IMG/VR virus record: IMGVR_UViG_3300025168_000394
Span: 1 to 30,916 of that record
DNA: 30,916 bases
From: a virus
Direction: 5' to 3' (one strand)
The notes beneath the pieces are model-generated. The model did not search any database. It saw nothing but the letters and a program-made list of their open reading frames with translations, and was not told where the DNA came from. This document shows, piece after piece, positions 1 to 7,171 of the stretch; within the stretch, counting starts at the first letter, position 1, and each line of letters opens with the position of its first letter. The position numbers and the translations under genes were made by a program.

Positions 1-1
1 T

Positions 2-121
2 GCATCTTCAACAGCGACAGTATCTTGGTTAGTAATTGGTGAAAGACAAGACCAACATATGATTGATACTGATTGGACTGATAGTAATGGTAAAGTTATA
101 GTGGAGCGAGAAAAGGGGTAA
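2..121 (+). CDS. C-terminal fragment of a probable tail protein (5' end outside window)
   Basis: An open frame runs from the window edge to a TAA three bases before the next ATG. The 39 visible residues include VSWLVIGERQDQHMIDTDW and the ending GKVIVEREKG. This type of C-terminus is familiar to me from tail and fibre proteins of marine podophages (recollection, not a search). The gene directly precedes two fibre-like genes, which supports a role in the tail. Only the end is present, so domain content and length cannot be judged. Confidence 0.6.
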   Translation, partial: ASSTATVSWLVIGERQDQHMIDTDWTDSNGKVIVEREKG

Positions 122-124
122 AAC

Positions 125-949
125 ATGTCATACATAGGAAGAAATATAAACAACCTCTCTGATAGAGTCAAACTTGATTCTATATCAACAAGTGCTACAG
201 CTACATTTAACCTATTATTAAATAGTGTTGCGTATGTACCTAGTAGTGCAGAGAGTTTAACAGTTAGTCTTAATGGTGTTATACAAGCACCTCAAAGTTC
301 TTACACAGTATCAGGAAGTACAATCATCTTTGCTAGTAACTTAGCTAGTTCAGATGTTATAGATTTTATATTAGCAGAAAGAGCAATCACATTATCAACG
401 ATAGGTTCTGGTACAGTCACAACATCTAATATAGTAGATGCTAATGTAACAACTGCTAAAATTGCAGACAACGCTGTAACAAGTGCAAAGTTAGCTAGTG
501 GATTATTACCCACTAATACTCCAGCATTTTTTGTTATTAAAACTGGAAACCAATCTGTAAGTGCTTCTACTTCTACTCTTGTAACATTCAATTCAGAAAA
601 ATTTGATTCAGATAATAAGTTTGATACATCAACAGGAAAGTTTACTCCAGCTAGTGCTGGTAAATATTTCTTACTAGCACAAATGAATATTCAAGCAATA
701 CACGATCAAGCAACAACAGAATTTGATATAAAGCAAAATGGTAGTTATGTTAATTCAAGATTTAAACACATAGCATTGAATAGTAGTTCTGATAGAGAGC
801 CAAGTATATTTACTTCTTGTATTGTAGATAGTGATGCTGATGATTATTTTCAAGTTTTTACGCACACAGATTTTGGTAGTGGTACAACTATTACGGGTGA
901 TGCAAATGGTTTCACATTCTTTGGTGGATATAAATTAATAGGAGCATAG
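125..949 (+). CDS. Tail fibre-like protein with C1q-like C-terminal domain
   Basis: A 274-residue protein, probably a receptor-binding or accessory tail fibre. The N-terminal ~90 residues are Ser/Thr-rich and beta-rich, with an SLNGVIQAP segment typical of fibre N-domains. Residues ~95-125 carry a fibre-shaft-like repeat (NIVDANVTTAKIADNAVTSA). The last ~140 residues (NTPAFFVIKTGNQ to FFGGYKL) look like a C1q/TNF-type jelly roll, which usually trimerises and sits at fibre tips. It starts three bases after the preceding stop and is followed one base after its own stop by a second gene with the same C-terminal domain. No cysteine-rich or enzymatic motif is seen. The structural role is inferred from composition, the C1q-like pattern and context. 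Confidence 0.75.
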   Translation: MSYIGRNINNLSDRVKLDSISTSATATFNLLLNSVAYVPSSAESLTVSLNGVIQAPQSSYTVSGSTIIFASNLASSDVIDFILAERAITLSTIGSGTVTTSNIVDANVTTAKIADNAVTSAKLASGLLPTNTPAFFVIKTGNQSVSASTSTLVTFNSEKFDSDNKFDTSTGKFTPASAGKYFLLAQMNIQAIHDQATTEFDIKQNGSYVNSRFKHIALNSSSDREPSIFTSCIVDSDADDYFQVFTHTDFGSGTTITGDANGFTFFGGYKLIGA

Positions 950-950
950 C

Positions 951-1436
951 ATGGCAATAATTAGATTAAACAACAACTCATTAACATCAATTACTGCTTT
1001 GCCTAGTGCTGTAGCTGTAACTAATACTCCAGCTTTTATGGCTAGACGAAGCACTAATCAGTCTTGTGCTAATGGTGCTGATACCATAGTTATATTTGAT
1101 TCAGAACTTTTTGATACAGATAGTGCTTATAATACTAGTGATGGAAAATTTACAGTACCTAGTGGTAAAGGTGGAAAATATTTTATTAGTACAAAAATAC
1201 GAAGTGCTAGTGACAATAATTGGAATAGTAATGAAGTATATATTTTAGTAAATGGTTCAATACAATCATATGCTGGTGCTTGGTTTGTAAATGATCATTT
1301 TGGTACTCAAAGTTCGCAAATTACAATAGACCTCAATGCTGGTGACTATGTACAGATTGCTTATTATCAAGGTTCAGGTTCAGCAAAAGATATAAGCAAC
1401 CAATGCACTTTTAATGGATATAGGTTAATAACTTAA
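951..1436 (+). CDS. Short C1q-like tail fibre/decoration protein
   Basis: A 161-residue protein that is almost entirely one C1q-like domain. It aligns by eye with the C-terminal part of the preceding gene: TNTPAF near residue 25, then a TNQS motif, a VIFDSELFD segment matching VTFNSEKFD, an SDGKFTVPSG segment matching STGKFTPASA, GGKYF, and a closing FNGYRL. It therefore looks like a duplicated tip domain without the N-terminal attachment part. It could be a separate tip subunit of the fibre. The start lies one base beyond the previous stop, which suggests translational coupling. Confidence 0.7.
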   Translation: MAIIRLNNNSLTSITALPSAVAVTNTPAFMARRSTNQSCANGADTIVIFDSELFDTDSAYNTSDGKFTVPSGKGGKYFISTKIRSASDNNWNSNEVYILVNGSIQSYAGAWFVNDHFGTQSSQITIDLNAGDYVQIAYYQGSGSAKDISNQCTFNGYRLIT

Positions 1437-1454
1437 CAAAGAAAGGAAAAACAA

Positions 1455-1784
1455 ATGGCACAACTATCAACTAAAATATCTTTGTATTGTCAGGCAAACT
1501 CTAAGACAGTTGACTTTACAAAAGATGTACTTCTTCAAGATGATTCAGATGGTAAGGGAGCATATATTAAAACTTGGAATGTTTCAGGTTTGGCTCAACC
1601 AACTGATGAACAACTAGCCTCTTACGAAACTGCTGGTAATACTGAAGAAGCTAACAATGTTGTCAGAGCTACAAGAAGAACAGCTTATGGTGATATTGGC
1701 GATCAGCTTGATGAGATCTATAAAGACATAGATGCTTGGAAAGTTAGAATTAAAGCAGTCAAAGACGCAAATCCAAAAGGTTAA
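1455..1784 (+). CDS. Small tail-associated protein with XkdW-like C-terminal helix
   Basis: A 109-residue protein preceded by a good ribosome site (AAAGGAAAAAC before ATG). The N-terminal half is a small beta-rich domain. Residues ~75-105 read YGDIGDQLDEIYKDIDAWKV followed by RIKAVKDANPKG. This C-terminal signature is widespread next to or inside phage tail fibre genes and resembles the XkdW / tail-fibre-assembly type. Together with the two fibre genes upstream this suggests a fibre assembly or accessory protein. The exact role is inference. Confidence 0.65.
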   Translation: MAQLSTKISLYCQANSKTVDFTKDVLLQDDSDGKGAYIKTWNVSGLAQPTDEQLASYETAGNTEEANNVVRATRRTAYGDIGDQLDEIYKDIDAWKVRIKAVKDANPKG

Positions 1785-1786
1785 TC

Positions 1787-1873
1787 ATGTGTGAATGTTG
1801 CGAAGGATATGAATGTATCTGTAAACAAAAATTAATATGTGGCTGTAATGGCGAATGTATTTGTGGTAAATGA
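1787..1873 (+). CDS. 28-residue cysteine-rich metallothionein-like miniprotein
   Basis: A micro-gene with an ATG two bases after the preceding stop and a ribosome site AAAAGG 7 bases upstream. Its TGA overlaps the next gene's start (AAATGA), so it sits in the operon like a normal coupled gene. Nine of 28 residues are cysteine, at positions 2, 4, 5, 10, 12, 18, 20, 24 and 26, giving one CxCC and three CxC clusters (ending CGCNGECICGK). That spacing is what metallothioneins use to bind Zn/Cd/Cu. No other residue pattern suggests an enzyme. I do not recognise a named family. Metal binding is inferred from cysteine spacing alone. Confidence 0.6.
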   Translation: MCECCEGYECICKQKLICGCNGECICGK

Positions 1874-2388
1874 AACTATTATTAACTATACTTTTTTTAT
1901 TTGGAACAGTTGCAGTTGTTACAGATGTTAGAGCAAATACCAACACGACAGTAAGCTCGACTGTAACAGGAACAACGACTGTAGATAAAGCACCTAGTAC
2001 AGCTAACGCACCGAATGTCATGATATCTAATCAAGATGTTTGTACTTCAGGTGGCTCAGTTGCTTTACAGACTCAAATATTTGGTTTTGCAAAAGGCTCT
2101 ACTATTACAGATATCACCTGTGAACGATTAAAATTATCTCGTGCCTTATATGGTATGGGAATGAAAGTTGCTGGTGTTTCAGTTCTTTGTCAAGATCCTC
2201 GTGTCTTTTCTGCTATGGAAATGGCAGGAACACCATGTCCTTATTTTGGAACTATAGGTGAGGTAGCACAAGCTGGTTGGGATTCACACAAAACCCAAAG
2301 ACCTGATTTTAAAAAGGAATCTAATGTTAAAAAATATATTGCTGGTAGCATTATTTTTGCTCTTACCACAGGCATATTCTTATTCTGA
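1870..2388 (+). CDS. Exported four-cysteine protein with C-terminal membrane segment
   Basis: A 172-residue protein of unknown function. Residues 1-22 form a signal peptide (MK, then LLLTILFLFGTVAVV, cleavage probably near VRA-N). A Thr/Ser-rich linker follows, then a compact domain at ~50-140 with four cysteines (VCTSGG, DITCERL, VLCQDP, PCPYFG). Residues ~155-172 are hydrophobic (YIAGSIIFALTTGIFLF). The product is therefore probably periplasmic and anchored by its C-terminus. It starts inside the stop of the cysteine-rich micro-gene. Its last 65 bases also encode the signal peptide of the next protein in another frame. It could be a spanin-like or superinfection-exclusion factor, but nothing in the sequence decides this. 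Confidence 0.7.
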   Translation: MKLLLTILFLFGTVAVVTDVRANTNTTVSSTVTGTTTVDKAPSTANAPNVMISNQDVCTSGGSVALQTQIFGFAKGSTITDITCERLKLSRALYGMGMKVAGVSVLCQDPRVFSAMEMAGTPCPYFGTIGEVAQAGWDSHKTQRPDFKKESNVKKYIAGSIIFALTTGIFLF

Positions 2389-3634
2389 AGAAACTTCTAA
2401 CTTAGTAACTCCTGCTGATGAATGGACTCAAAGTGGTGATGTAAGTACCACACAATGTTCTTATTCAGGCACACTAGAAGATGGTGAAGTCTGCACAGGA
2501 TCAGCTAATACTCGTGGTGTTGCTGATGGTGGAGGTACAATAACAAGTGATGTTTATAGTCTTATTACAGATGGTGGTCTTACCATTGACGAAATACAAC
2601 AAGGTTTTGATTTAAACTATGGCGTGACTGTTGAATCACATCAAAGTAATATTACTGTACCCACTTGTTCAGCGACTAATGGTGATTGTAAAGATATTTT
2701 TAAAATAACAGTTACTCTTAGAGATCAAGATAACACAGTATTTCAAACTTTAGAAAAAGAAGTAGAACTAGATTTTAGTGGTACACAAGATTATCTCTAC
2801 ACAGATATTATTCAACCTAACACTTATACTGACATAACTACACAGATGTCTTTGTGGGGTACTGATGCTGGATATACATCAGGTTATTATGGAGCAATTT
2901 TTAGTGATCCTACATTAACAGCTACCTACCAAATTGTTCAACAAGTAGAAGATGTAATAGATGGTATTATCAATGATGTTATTGATGATATTATAAACGA
3001 CTCTACTGATTTTGATATTATAGAAATAGACTTTGGTGATAACCTTGATCCTATAGAAATAGATATTCAAGAAATTATTATAGAACTTCCTGAACAAGAA
3101 GTTGAAATTGAAATGATTGCTGATCTCGATATGGAATTAGATATTCCTGAATTTGAAATGGAGATGGAAGCTGAAGTTGAAATAGAATTAGCTGAAGCTA
3201 TGGAAGAAGTTGCTGAAATGGAAATAGAAGTTGAACCTGAAATTGAAATAGAAGTAGAAAATGAACCTGAAGTTGAACCTGAAGTAGAAGAAACAGAAGA
3301 AGAAGTAGAAGAAACTCAAGAGTCTGAACCTGAACAAGAAGAAAAAGAAGTTAAGATTGTTAAACAAAAAGAAACTAAAGAACAAATTGCAAAAAAGATT
3401 TTAGCTAAAGTTGCAGATAGTGGTAACCAAGTTGCTCTTGATACAGTCAAGTTAGCTGTCATGGCACAATTAGCAGATACAAAAGGCTTTAACGAATACC
3501 AACAAACTACAATTACAGACATGGATATATCAGATTATAGAATGATGCAGATTGATGATTTGTATGGAGGTTTATTTGAGTCAGCACAAAATAACATGAT
3601 GAATGAAATGGTGAATCAACAATGGCAGAATTAA
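2324..3634 (+). CDS. Exported protein with long Glu-rich tail
   Basis: A 436-residue protein with a signal peptide (MLKNILLVALFLLLPQAYS). A beta-rich, cysteine-containing domain at ~25-205 follows. A strongly acidic tract at ~220-345 is made of alternating E/I/V/M/P units such as EVEIELAEAMEEVAEMEIEV. A mixed helical C-terminus at ~345-436 includes KEQIAKKILAKVADSGNQVA. The signal peptide and acidic repeats suggest a periplasmic or surface protein able to bind cations or act as an extended spacer. The start overlaps the upstream gene by 65 bases and the end overlaps the next gene by 13. I do not recognise a named family, and function is unknown. Confidence 0.75.
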   Translation: MLKNILLVALFLLLPQAYSYSEETSNLVTPADEWTQSGDVSTTQCSYSGTLEDGEVCTGSANTRGVADGGGTITSDVYSLITDGGLTIDEIQQGFDLNYGVTVESHQSNITVPTCSATNGDCKDIFKITVTLRDQDNTVFQTLEKEVELDFSGTQDYLYTDIIQPNTYTDITTQMSLWGTDAGYTSGYYGAIFSDPTLTATYQIVQQVEDVIDGIINDVIDDIINDSTDFDIIEIDFGDNLDPIEIDIQEIIIELPEQEVEIEMIADLDMELDIPEFEMEMEAEVEIELAEAMEEVAEMEIEVEPEIEIEVENEPEVEPEVEETEEEVEETQESEPEQEEKEVKIVKQKETKEQIAKKILAKVADSGNQVALDTVKLAVMAQLADTKGFNEYQQTTITDMDISDYRMMQIDDLYGGLFESAQNNMMNEMVNQQWQN

Positions 3635-4095
3635 ATGTAGGTGGCGTATCTTTTCGTGGTGGAAAAATGCTAGGAATGATAGTTGCTTTATCAACACTTG
3701 TAGGAACTCTCTATGGTGGTTTTGAAATTTACAAAAGATATATTGATATGGAAGAAAAGATAGATTCTTTTGTAGCACCTGACCTTTCAGACTTTGATAA
3801 AAGAATAGAATTAATACAACAAGAAGTATCTATGCTTCAACAAGAAATGGGCATGATATTAGAAGAAGTAAACCTAGTGGCTTCTACTGCAAAAGAACTT
3901 AAAGATGATCTTAAAAGTGATGTCCGTCAACTTGAAAAAGACTCAAGACACACAGAGGCACTTGTTGATTCTGTAAAGAATAACACTAGAGAAGAACTCA
4001 GGTTATTTGAAGATTCAATTAAAGAAATTGAGAATGAACTAGATTTAAAAATAAACAAAGCATTAAACAACCCTCTTTCAGCAAAGGTAAAATAA
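3622..4095 (+). CDS. Membrane-anchored coiled-coil protein
   Basis: A 157-residue protein. A single transmembrane segment lies at ~16-35 (MLGMIVALSTLVGTLYGGF). The rest is a long heptad-rich helix with alternating acidic and basic residues (for example EEKIDSF, QQEVSMLQQEMGMILEEVN, EKDSRHTEALVDSVKNN). This layout is common among phage inner-membrane or spanin-type proteins, but no lipobox or other diagnostic motif is present. It overlaps the preceding gene by 13 bases, and its TAA shares its last A with the next ATG. Function unknown. A role in lysis or in the cell envelope during infection is a guess from topology. Confidence 0.7.
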   Translation: MAELNVGGVSFRGGKMLGMIVALSTLVGTLYGGFEIYKRYIDMEEKIDSFVAPDLSDFDKRIELIQQEVSMLQQEMGMILEEVNLVASTAKELKDDLKSDVRQLEKDSRHTEALVDSVKNNTREELRLFEDSIKEIENELDLKINKALNNPLSAKVK

Positions 4096-4523
4096 TGACA
4101 AAAACAATAGCAAACAAACAAGGCAATCGTCCTGCTAAATACAAACAAAGTATAATGGCAAGATTGATGGAACTTGTTGCAGAAGGTAAAACAACTAGAC
4201 AATGTGTTCAAGAACTTGATGTGAGTTGGACGACACTTCGTAAATGGTTAAAAGAAAAAAACTATCAAGATCTTTACAGAATCGCTCAAAGCGATCAGGT
4301 TACTTTTAATCACGAAAAATTAGATAAGATTTTAGAAGATGCTTACAAGAAAGCACAAGATAAAAAACTAACAATGACTGAGGTAAAACTAATTGAGATA
4401 ATTCAAAAAAATTATCATCATAAAAACAGTAGATTGAATCCTACTACTTGGGGATCTGATAAACAAACTATGAGTATTAGCGATTCCAAAGGTCAAGAAT
4501 TTAAAGTGGAGTGGTCAAAATGA
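4095..4523 (+). CDS. Putative terminase small subunit (HTH)
   Basis: A 142-residue protein. Residues ~20-55 form a helix-turn-helix of the homeodomain-like type (MARLMELVAEGKTTRQCVQ, then ELDVSWTTLRKWLKEK). A central helical region at ~70-110 could oligomerise. The C-terminus reads SKGQEFKVEWSK, a short tail of the kind through which small terminase subunits contact the large one. Small terminases recognise the packaging site on phage DNA. The large subunit here lies 13 kb away, at 17230-18483, so the assignment rests on fold and not on adjacency. An alternative is an unrelated HTH regulator. Confidence 0.6.
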   Translation: MTKTIANKQGNRPAKYKQSIMARLMELVAEGKTTRQCVQELDVSWTTLRKWLKEKNYQDLYRIAQSDQVTFNHEKLDKILEDAYKKAQDKKLTMTEVKLIEIIQKNYHHKNSRLNPTTWGSDKQTMSISDSKGQEFKVEWSK

Positions 4524-4711
4524 ATATGGATTTTAAAACCATACTTCCTTACTTAGCTATATTAATAAGTATTGGTATGACTTGGGGAATGTGGTCAGAA
4601 CGATTAGAGGCTGTAGAAAGAAAAGCAGATACAATATCTGAAATGCAACAAGACATAGCTGTCATTAAAGAAAAAATTATATGGATAGAAAAATATCTTA
4701 ACGGAAAATGA
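4520..4711 (+). CDS. Small membrane protein with coiled coil
   Basis: A 63-residue product if started at the ATG of the ATGA overlap with the previous stop. A GTG nine bases upstream would add three residues. One transmembrane segment at ~6-24 (TILPYLAILISIGMTWGMW) is followed by a coiled coil (ERLEAVERKADTISEMQQ, then KEKIIWIEKYL). Small phage proteins of this shape are common near lysis and packaging genes. No defining motif is present, and function is unknown. Confidence 0.6.
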   Translation: MNMDFKTILPYLAILISIGMTWGMWSERLEAVERKADTISEMQQDIAVIKEKIIWIEKYLNGK

Positions 4712-4917
4712 AAATGTTTTTAATTTTTTGGTTGTGTGTTCAAAATCCCACAATACCATTAGAAGATACTTGTGTTCAAAATATTATGTATGATGTTTCA
4801 TATAACACAAAAGAAGAATGTAGAGATGCTTCTGTAAAACTAGCTAGAGAATTAACGCAGATACCTGATACTTATATCACTACATTTTGCACCACTAAAA
4901 TAGTTACAAATACTTAA
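4708..4917 (+). CDS. Small cysteine-containing protein with hydrophobic N-terminus
   Basis: A 69-residue protein, ATGA-coupled to the upstream gene. Residues 1-11 (MKMFLIFWLCV) form a short hydrophobic leader. The remainder holds cysteines at about 22, 38 and 61 around a YNTKEECRDASVKLARELTQ helix. The N-terminal leader plus conserved-looking cysteines suggest export and disulfides, but the leader is too short to be certain. The overall pattern is reminiscent of small hypothetical proteins seen in other marine phages. Function unknown. Confidence 0.6.
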   Translation: MKMFLIFWLCVQNPTIPLEDTCVQNIMYDVSYNTKEECRDASVKLARELTQIPDTYITTFCTTKIVTNT

Positions 4918-4962
4918 ATAATTAATACTTGCAATACAACCTGTATTTGAAAGGATAATTGT

Positions 4963-5658
4963 ATGTCTAATATATTAGTAATTTCAGACTTACATGAGCC
5001 TTATTCTCATGTTGATAGCTATCATTTTTTAAAAGCTATTAGTAAAAAATATAAATTTTCAAGAGTCGTAAACATTGGAGACGAAGTTGATTACTCAGCT
5101 TTATCTTTCCATGACAGCGATCCTGATCTACCAAGTGCTACTAAAGAATTAGAATTAGCACAGTATAAAATTAAAAAATTAGAAAAGTTATTTCCTAACA
5201 TGGATCTGTTGCACAGCAATCATGGTTCACTTGTTTACAGAAAAAGAAAACATCATGGCTTTCCAAAACAAGCTATCAAAGCTTATGCTGAAGTATTAGG
5301 TGTAGATCATAGGAACTGGAAATGGCACGACAAGTTAATAATTAAAGACAAATATGGTGAGTATTATTTTTGCCATAACATGAATAAAGATCCTGTAAAA
5401 TCATCTATGTCTATAGGATATAATTTTTGTCAAGGTCACTATCATACGGATTTCCGATTAGGGTACTGGAACTCACCTGAGAAACTTAGATGGGGAATGA
5501 CAATAGGCTGTTTAATAGATAAACATTCTCTAGCTTTTGCCTATTCAAGAGTAAACATTCGCAGACCTACTCTTGGTTGTGCAGTAATACTAAATGGTAT
5601 TCCTCAGTTAATACCCATGACACTAGAAGATAACGGAAGGTGGAATGGCAAAACCTAA
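4963..5658 (+). CDS. Calcineurin-like metallophosphoesterase
   Basis: A 231-residue protein with the metal-binding motifs of the metallophosphatase superfamily: D9-L-H11, G39-D40-E-V-D43, a divergent S85-N86-H87-G88 in place of the usual GNH(D/E), H138 in FCHNM, and G158-H159-Y160-H161. The enzyme class hydrolyses phosphomono- or diesters with two metal ions. The substrate here is unknown. Candidates include nucleotides, nucleic-acid ends or signalling nucleotides. A ribosome site (GAAAGGATAA) precedes the ATG after a 45-base gap. The gene overlaps the DUF3310 gene by 14 bases. Confidence 0.85.
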   Translation: MSNILVISDLHEPYSHVDSYHFLKAISKKYKFSRVVNIGDEVDYSALSFHDSDPDLPSATKELELAQYKIKKLEKLFPNMDLLHSNHGSLVYRKRKHHGFPKQAIKAYAEVLGVDHRNWKWHDKLIIKDKYGEYYFCHNMNKDPVKSSMSIGYNFCQGHYHTDFRLGYWNSPEKLRWGMTIGCLIDKHSLAFAYSRVNIRRPTLGCAVILNGIPQLIPMTLEDNGRWNGKT

Positions 5659-5851
5659 AGATAAAATAAATCCTGATTATTATATAGGAACAAAGATACA
5701 AGTTTCAGATTTTATACATGAATTTAATTTAGATTATTTTCAAGGCAACATTGTGAAATATGTCGTAAGGCATAAACAAAAGAATGGTCTTGAAGATTTA
5801 GAAAAAGCTAAATGGTATTTGGAAAGGCTCATTAAGTGTACGAAGAAATAA
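5645..5851 (+). CDS. DUF3310 family protein
   Basis: A 68-residue protein matching the DUF3310 pattern: KINPDYYIGTKIQVSDFIHE, then LDYFQGNIVKYVVRH, then KNGLEDLEKAKWYLERLI. DUF3310 is a phage domain found alone or fused to other phage proteins. T7 gp1.7, a nucleotide kinase involved in nucleotide metabolism, is an example I associate with it. This copy is just the minimal domain. It overlaps the phosphoesterase upstream and the lysozyme downstream, so all three are expressed together. A nucleotide-related role is inference from the family. Confidence 0.8.
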   Translation: MAKPKDKINPDYYIGTKIQVSDFIHEFNLDYFQGNIVKYVVRHKQKNGLEDLEKAKWYLERLIKCTKK

Positions 5852-6261
5852 AAGAAGAAATAGTCAAGCACGAAGGAAAAATTAATAAGATTTATGCAGA
5901 CCATCTAGGAAATAAAACTTTTGGGGTAGGTCATTTGGTTTTACCTACAGACGATTTACAGGAAGGAGTGGAATATGATGATACAAAAATTATGGAGTTA
6001 TTTGAAAGAGACTTCAATCAAGCTTTACAGGACGCAAGAACGTTTATCAAAGAAGAAAATATTGATCCTGTTGCTTTCGGTTGTGTTATTAATATGGCTT
6101 TTAATTTAGGACTACCACGATTACTTAAATTTAAAAACTTTCAATATCACTTAAATAAGTGTGAATATGAATCTGCTAGTTCAGAAATGCTCGATAGTAG
6201 ATGGGCTAAACAAGTTCCTAATAGAGTAAATGAACTAGCAGAAACTATGAGGAATATATAA
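5836..6261 (+). CDS. T4-type lysozyme (endolysin)
   Basis: A 141-residue glycoside hydrolase that cuts peptidoglycan at the end of infection. The catalytic triad matches T4 lysozyme with exact spacing: E13 (HEG), D22 (YADHLGN) and T28 (TFGVGH), against E11/D20/T26 in T4. A helical C-terminal domain contains FGCVINMAFNLGLPRLLKF and RWAKQVPNR. The start is a GTG inside the end of the DUF3310 gene, preceded by GGAAAGG. No signal peptide is present, so release should depend on the holin encoded next. Confidence 0.88.
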   Translation: MYEEIKEEIVKHEGKINKIYADHLGNKTFGVGHLVLPTDDLQEGVEYDDTKIMELFERDFNQALQDARTFIKEENIDPVAFGCVINMAFNLGLPRLLKFKNFQYHLNKCEYESASSEMLDSRWAKQVPNRVNELAETMRNI

Positions 6262-6644
6262 TGTTTCAAATGTTATTAAAACCATTACTAGGTGTTGCAA
6301 CTGAAGTTGTTAAAGGTGTAGTAGATACTAAGAAAGCAAAAGCAGAACAAAAAGTTACTGAAATAAAAGCAAAGACAGAGTTGCTAAATAAACAAATTAA
6401 AGGTGAGATAGAGTACGACTTAGAAGCTATTAAAGGTTCTAAAGACTCGTGGAAAGACGAGGCATGGACAATATTGTTTATTATTATAATTTCTATGTGC
6501 TTTATTCCTCCACTACAACCTTACACAGAGAGAGGATTTGATGCCCTTTCAAGAACCCCACAATGGTTTCAATTTGCTATGTATGGTGCAATAGCTAGTT
6601 CATTTGGTTTACGAGGAATGGGGAAGGTGTTAGGTAAAAAATGA
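6261..6644 (+). CDS. Holin (GTA/3TM-holin type)
   Basis: A 127-residue membrane protein. An amphipathic N-terminal region (KAKAEQKVTEIKAKTELLNK) leads to SKDSWKDEAWTILFIIIISM. Transmembrane segments lie at ~68-86 and ~101-117 (FQFAMYGAIASSFGLRGMG), with a basic C-terminal tail. The KDSWKDE-W sequence just before the first helix is typical of the GTA_holin_3TM family. The start shares one base with the lysozyme stop (TAATG), giving a classical endolysin-holin pair. The protein would make holes in the inner membrane for lysozyme release. Confidence 0.78.
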   Translation: MFQMLLKPLLGVATEVVKGVVDTKKAKAEQKVTEIKAKTELLNKQIKGEIEYDLEAIKGSKDSWKDEAWTILFIIIISMCFIPPLQPYTERGFDALSRTPQWFQFAMYGAIASSFGLRGMGKVLGKK

Positions 6645-6949
6645 GTACAATTAAAGAACTTGAGATAAGATTAAGACAAGAGAAGAAACAAAGAAAAGAA
6701 TTAGAAAAAGCAATCGAAGAAAAAGATTTGCACATAAAATTTTTAAATGAACGATTGGATAACTGGGCAGAAAAAAATGCACAGTTAAGAGAAGAAAAAC
6801 TAAAAATTACAGTAGATGATGTAATAGCCCTTCAAAAATCTAAAGCTGAATATGCTTCTTCACAGGATCAGTCATTTGTAGAACAATTAGAAAAACAAGA
6901 AAAGGTAGAACTCAATGGCAACTTATCAGGGGAAAACAGTAAAACTTAA
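6641..6949 (+). CDS. Charged coiled-coil protein
   Basis: A 102-residue soluble, mostly helical protein. The first ~60 residues are a charged coiled coil (ELEIRLRQEKKQRKELEKAI, then NERLDNWAEKNAQLREEKLK). A flexible acidic C-terminus follows. It is ATGA-coupled to the holin gene, and its end overlaps the next gene by 35 bases. The position after holin suggests a lysis or late accessory role, but there is no membrane segment or lipobox, so a spanin is unlikely. Function unknown. Confidence 0.65.
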   Translation: MSTIKELEIRLRQEKKQRKELEKAIEEKDLHIKFLNERLDNWAEKNAQLREEKLKITVDDVIALQKSKAEYASSQDQSFVEQLEKQEKVELNGNLSGENSKT

Positions 6950-7160
6950 TAAACCCATGCGTGGGGACGTAAAAAAATTTAAGGTGTTTGTGAAGGACGG
7001 AGACAAGGTTAAGAAAATTAATTTTGGCGACAAGTCTATGAGCATCAAGAAGAACCAACCTGCACGAAAGAAATCTTATTGTGCGAGATCAGGTGGGATC
7101 AAAGGAAAAAACAACAAACTATCTGCAAACTATTGGTCTCGTAGAATGTGGAACTGTTAA
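6915..7160 (+). CDS. Small basic conserved phage protein
   Basis: An 81-residue protein of a type I recall from several marine phages: KKFKVFVKDGDKVKKINFGD, then KSMSIKKNQPARKKSYCARS, then a C-terminal NYWSRRMWNC. Paired cysteines and the aromatic W-S-x-x-x-W end are characteristic. It is strongly basic and could bind nucleic acid. The ribosome site AAAGG lies about 9 bases before the ATG, inside the previous gene. Function unknown. Confidence 0.7.
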   Translation: MATYQGKTVKLNKPMRGDVKKFKVFVKDGDKVKKINFGDKSMSIKKNQPARKKSYCARSGGIKGKNNKLSANYWSRRMWNC

Positions 7161-7171
7161 AGGAGAATAAT

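Noticed and set aside
301-591. Open frame on the minus strand inside the first fibre gene
   Set aside because: Lies entirely opposite a better-supported fibre gene, has no ribosome site and no recognisable domain.
3188-3385. Phe-rich open frame opposite the Glu-rich tract
   Set aside because: It is the complement of GAA/GAG repeats, so its Phe/Leu run is an artefact of the sense repeat.
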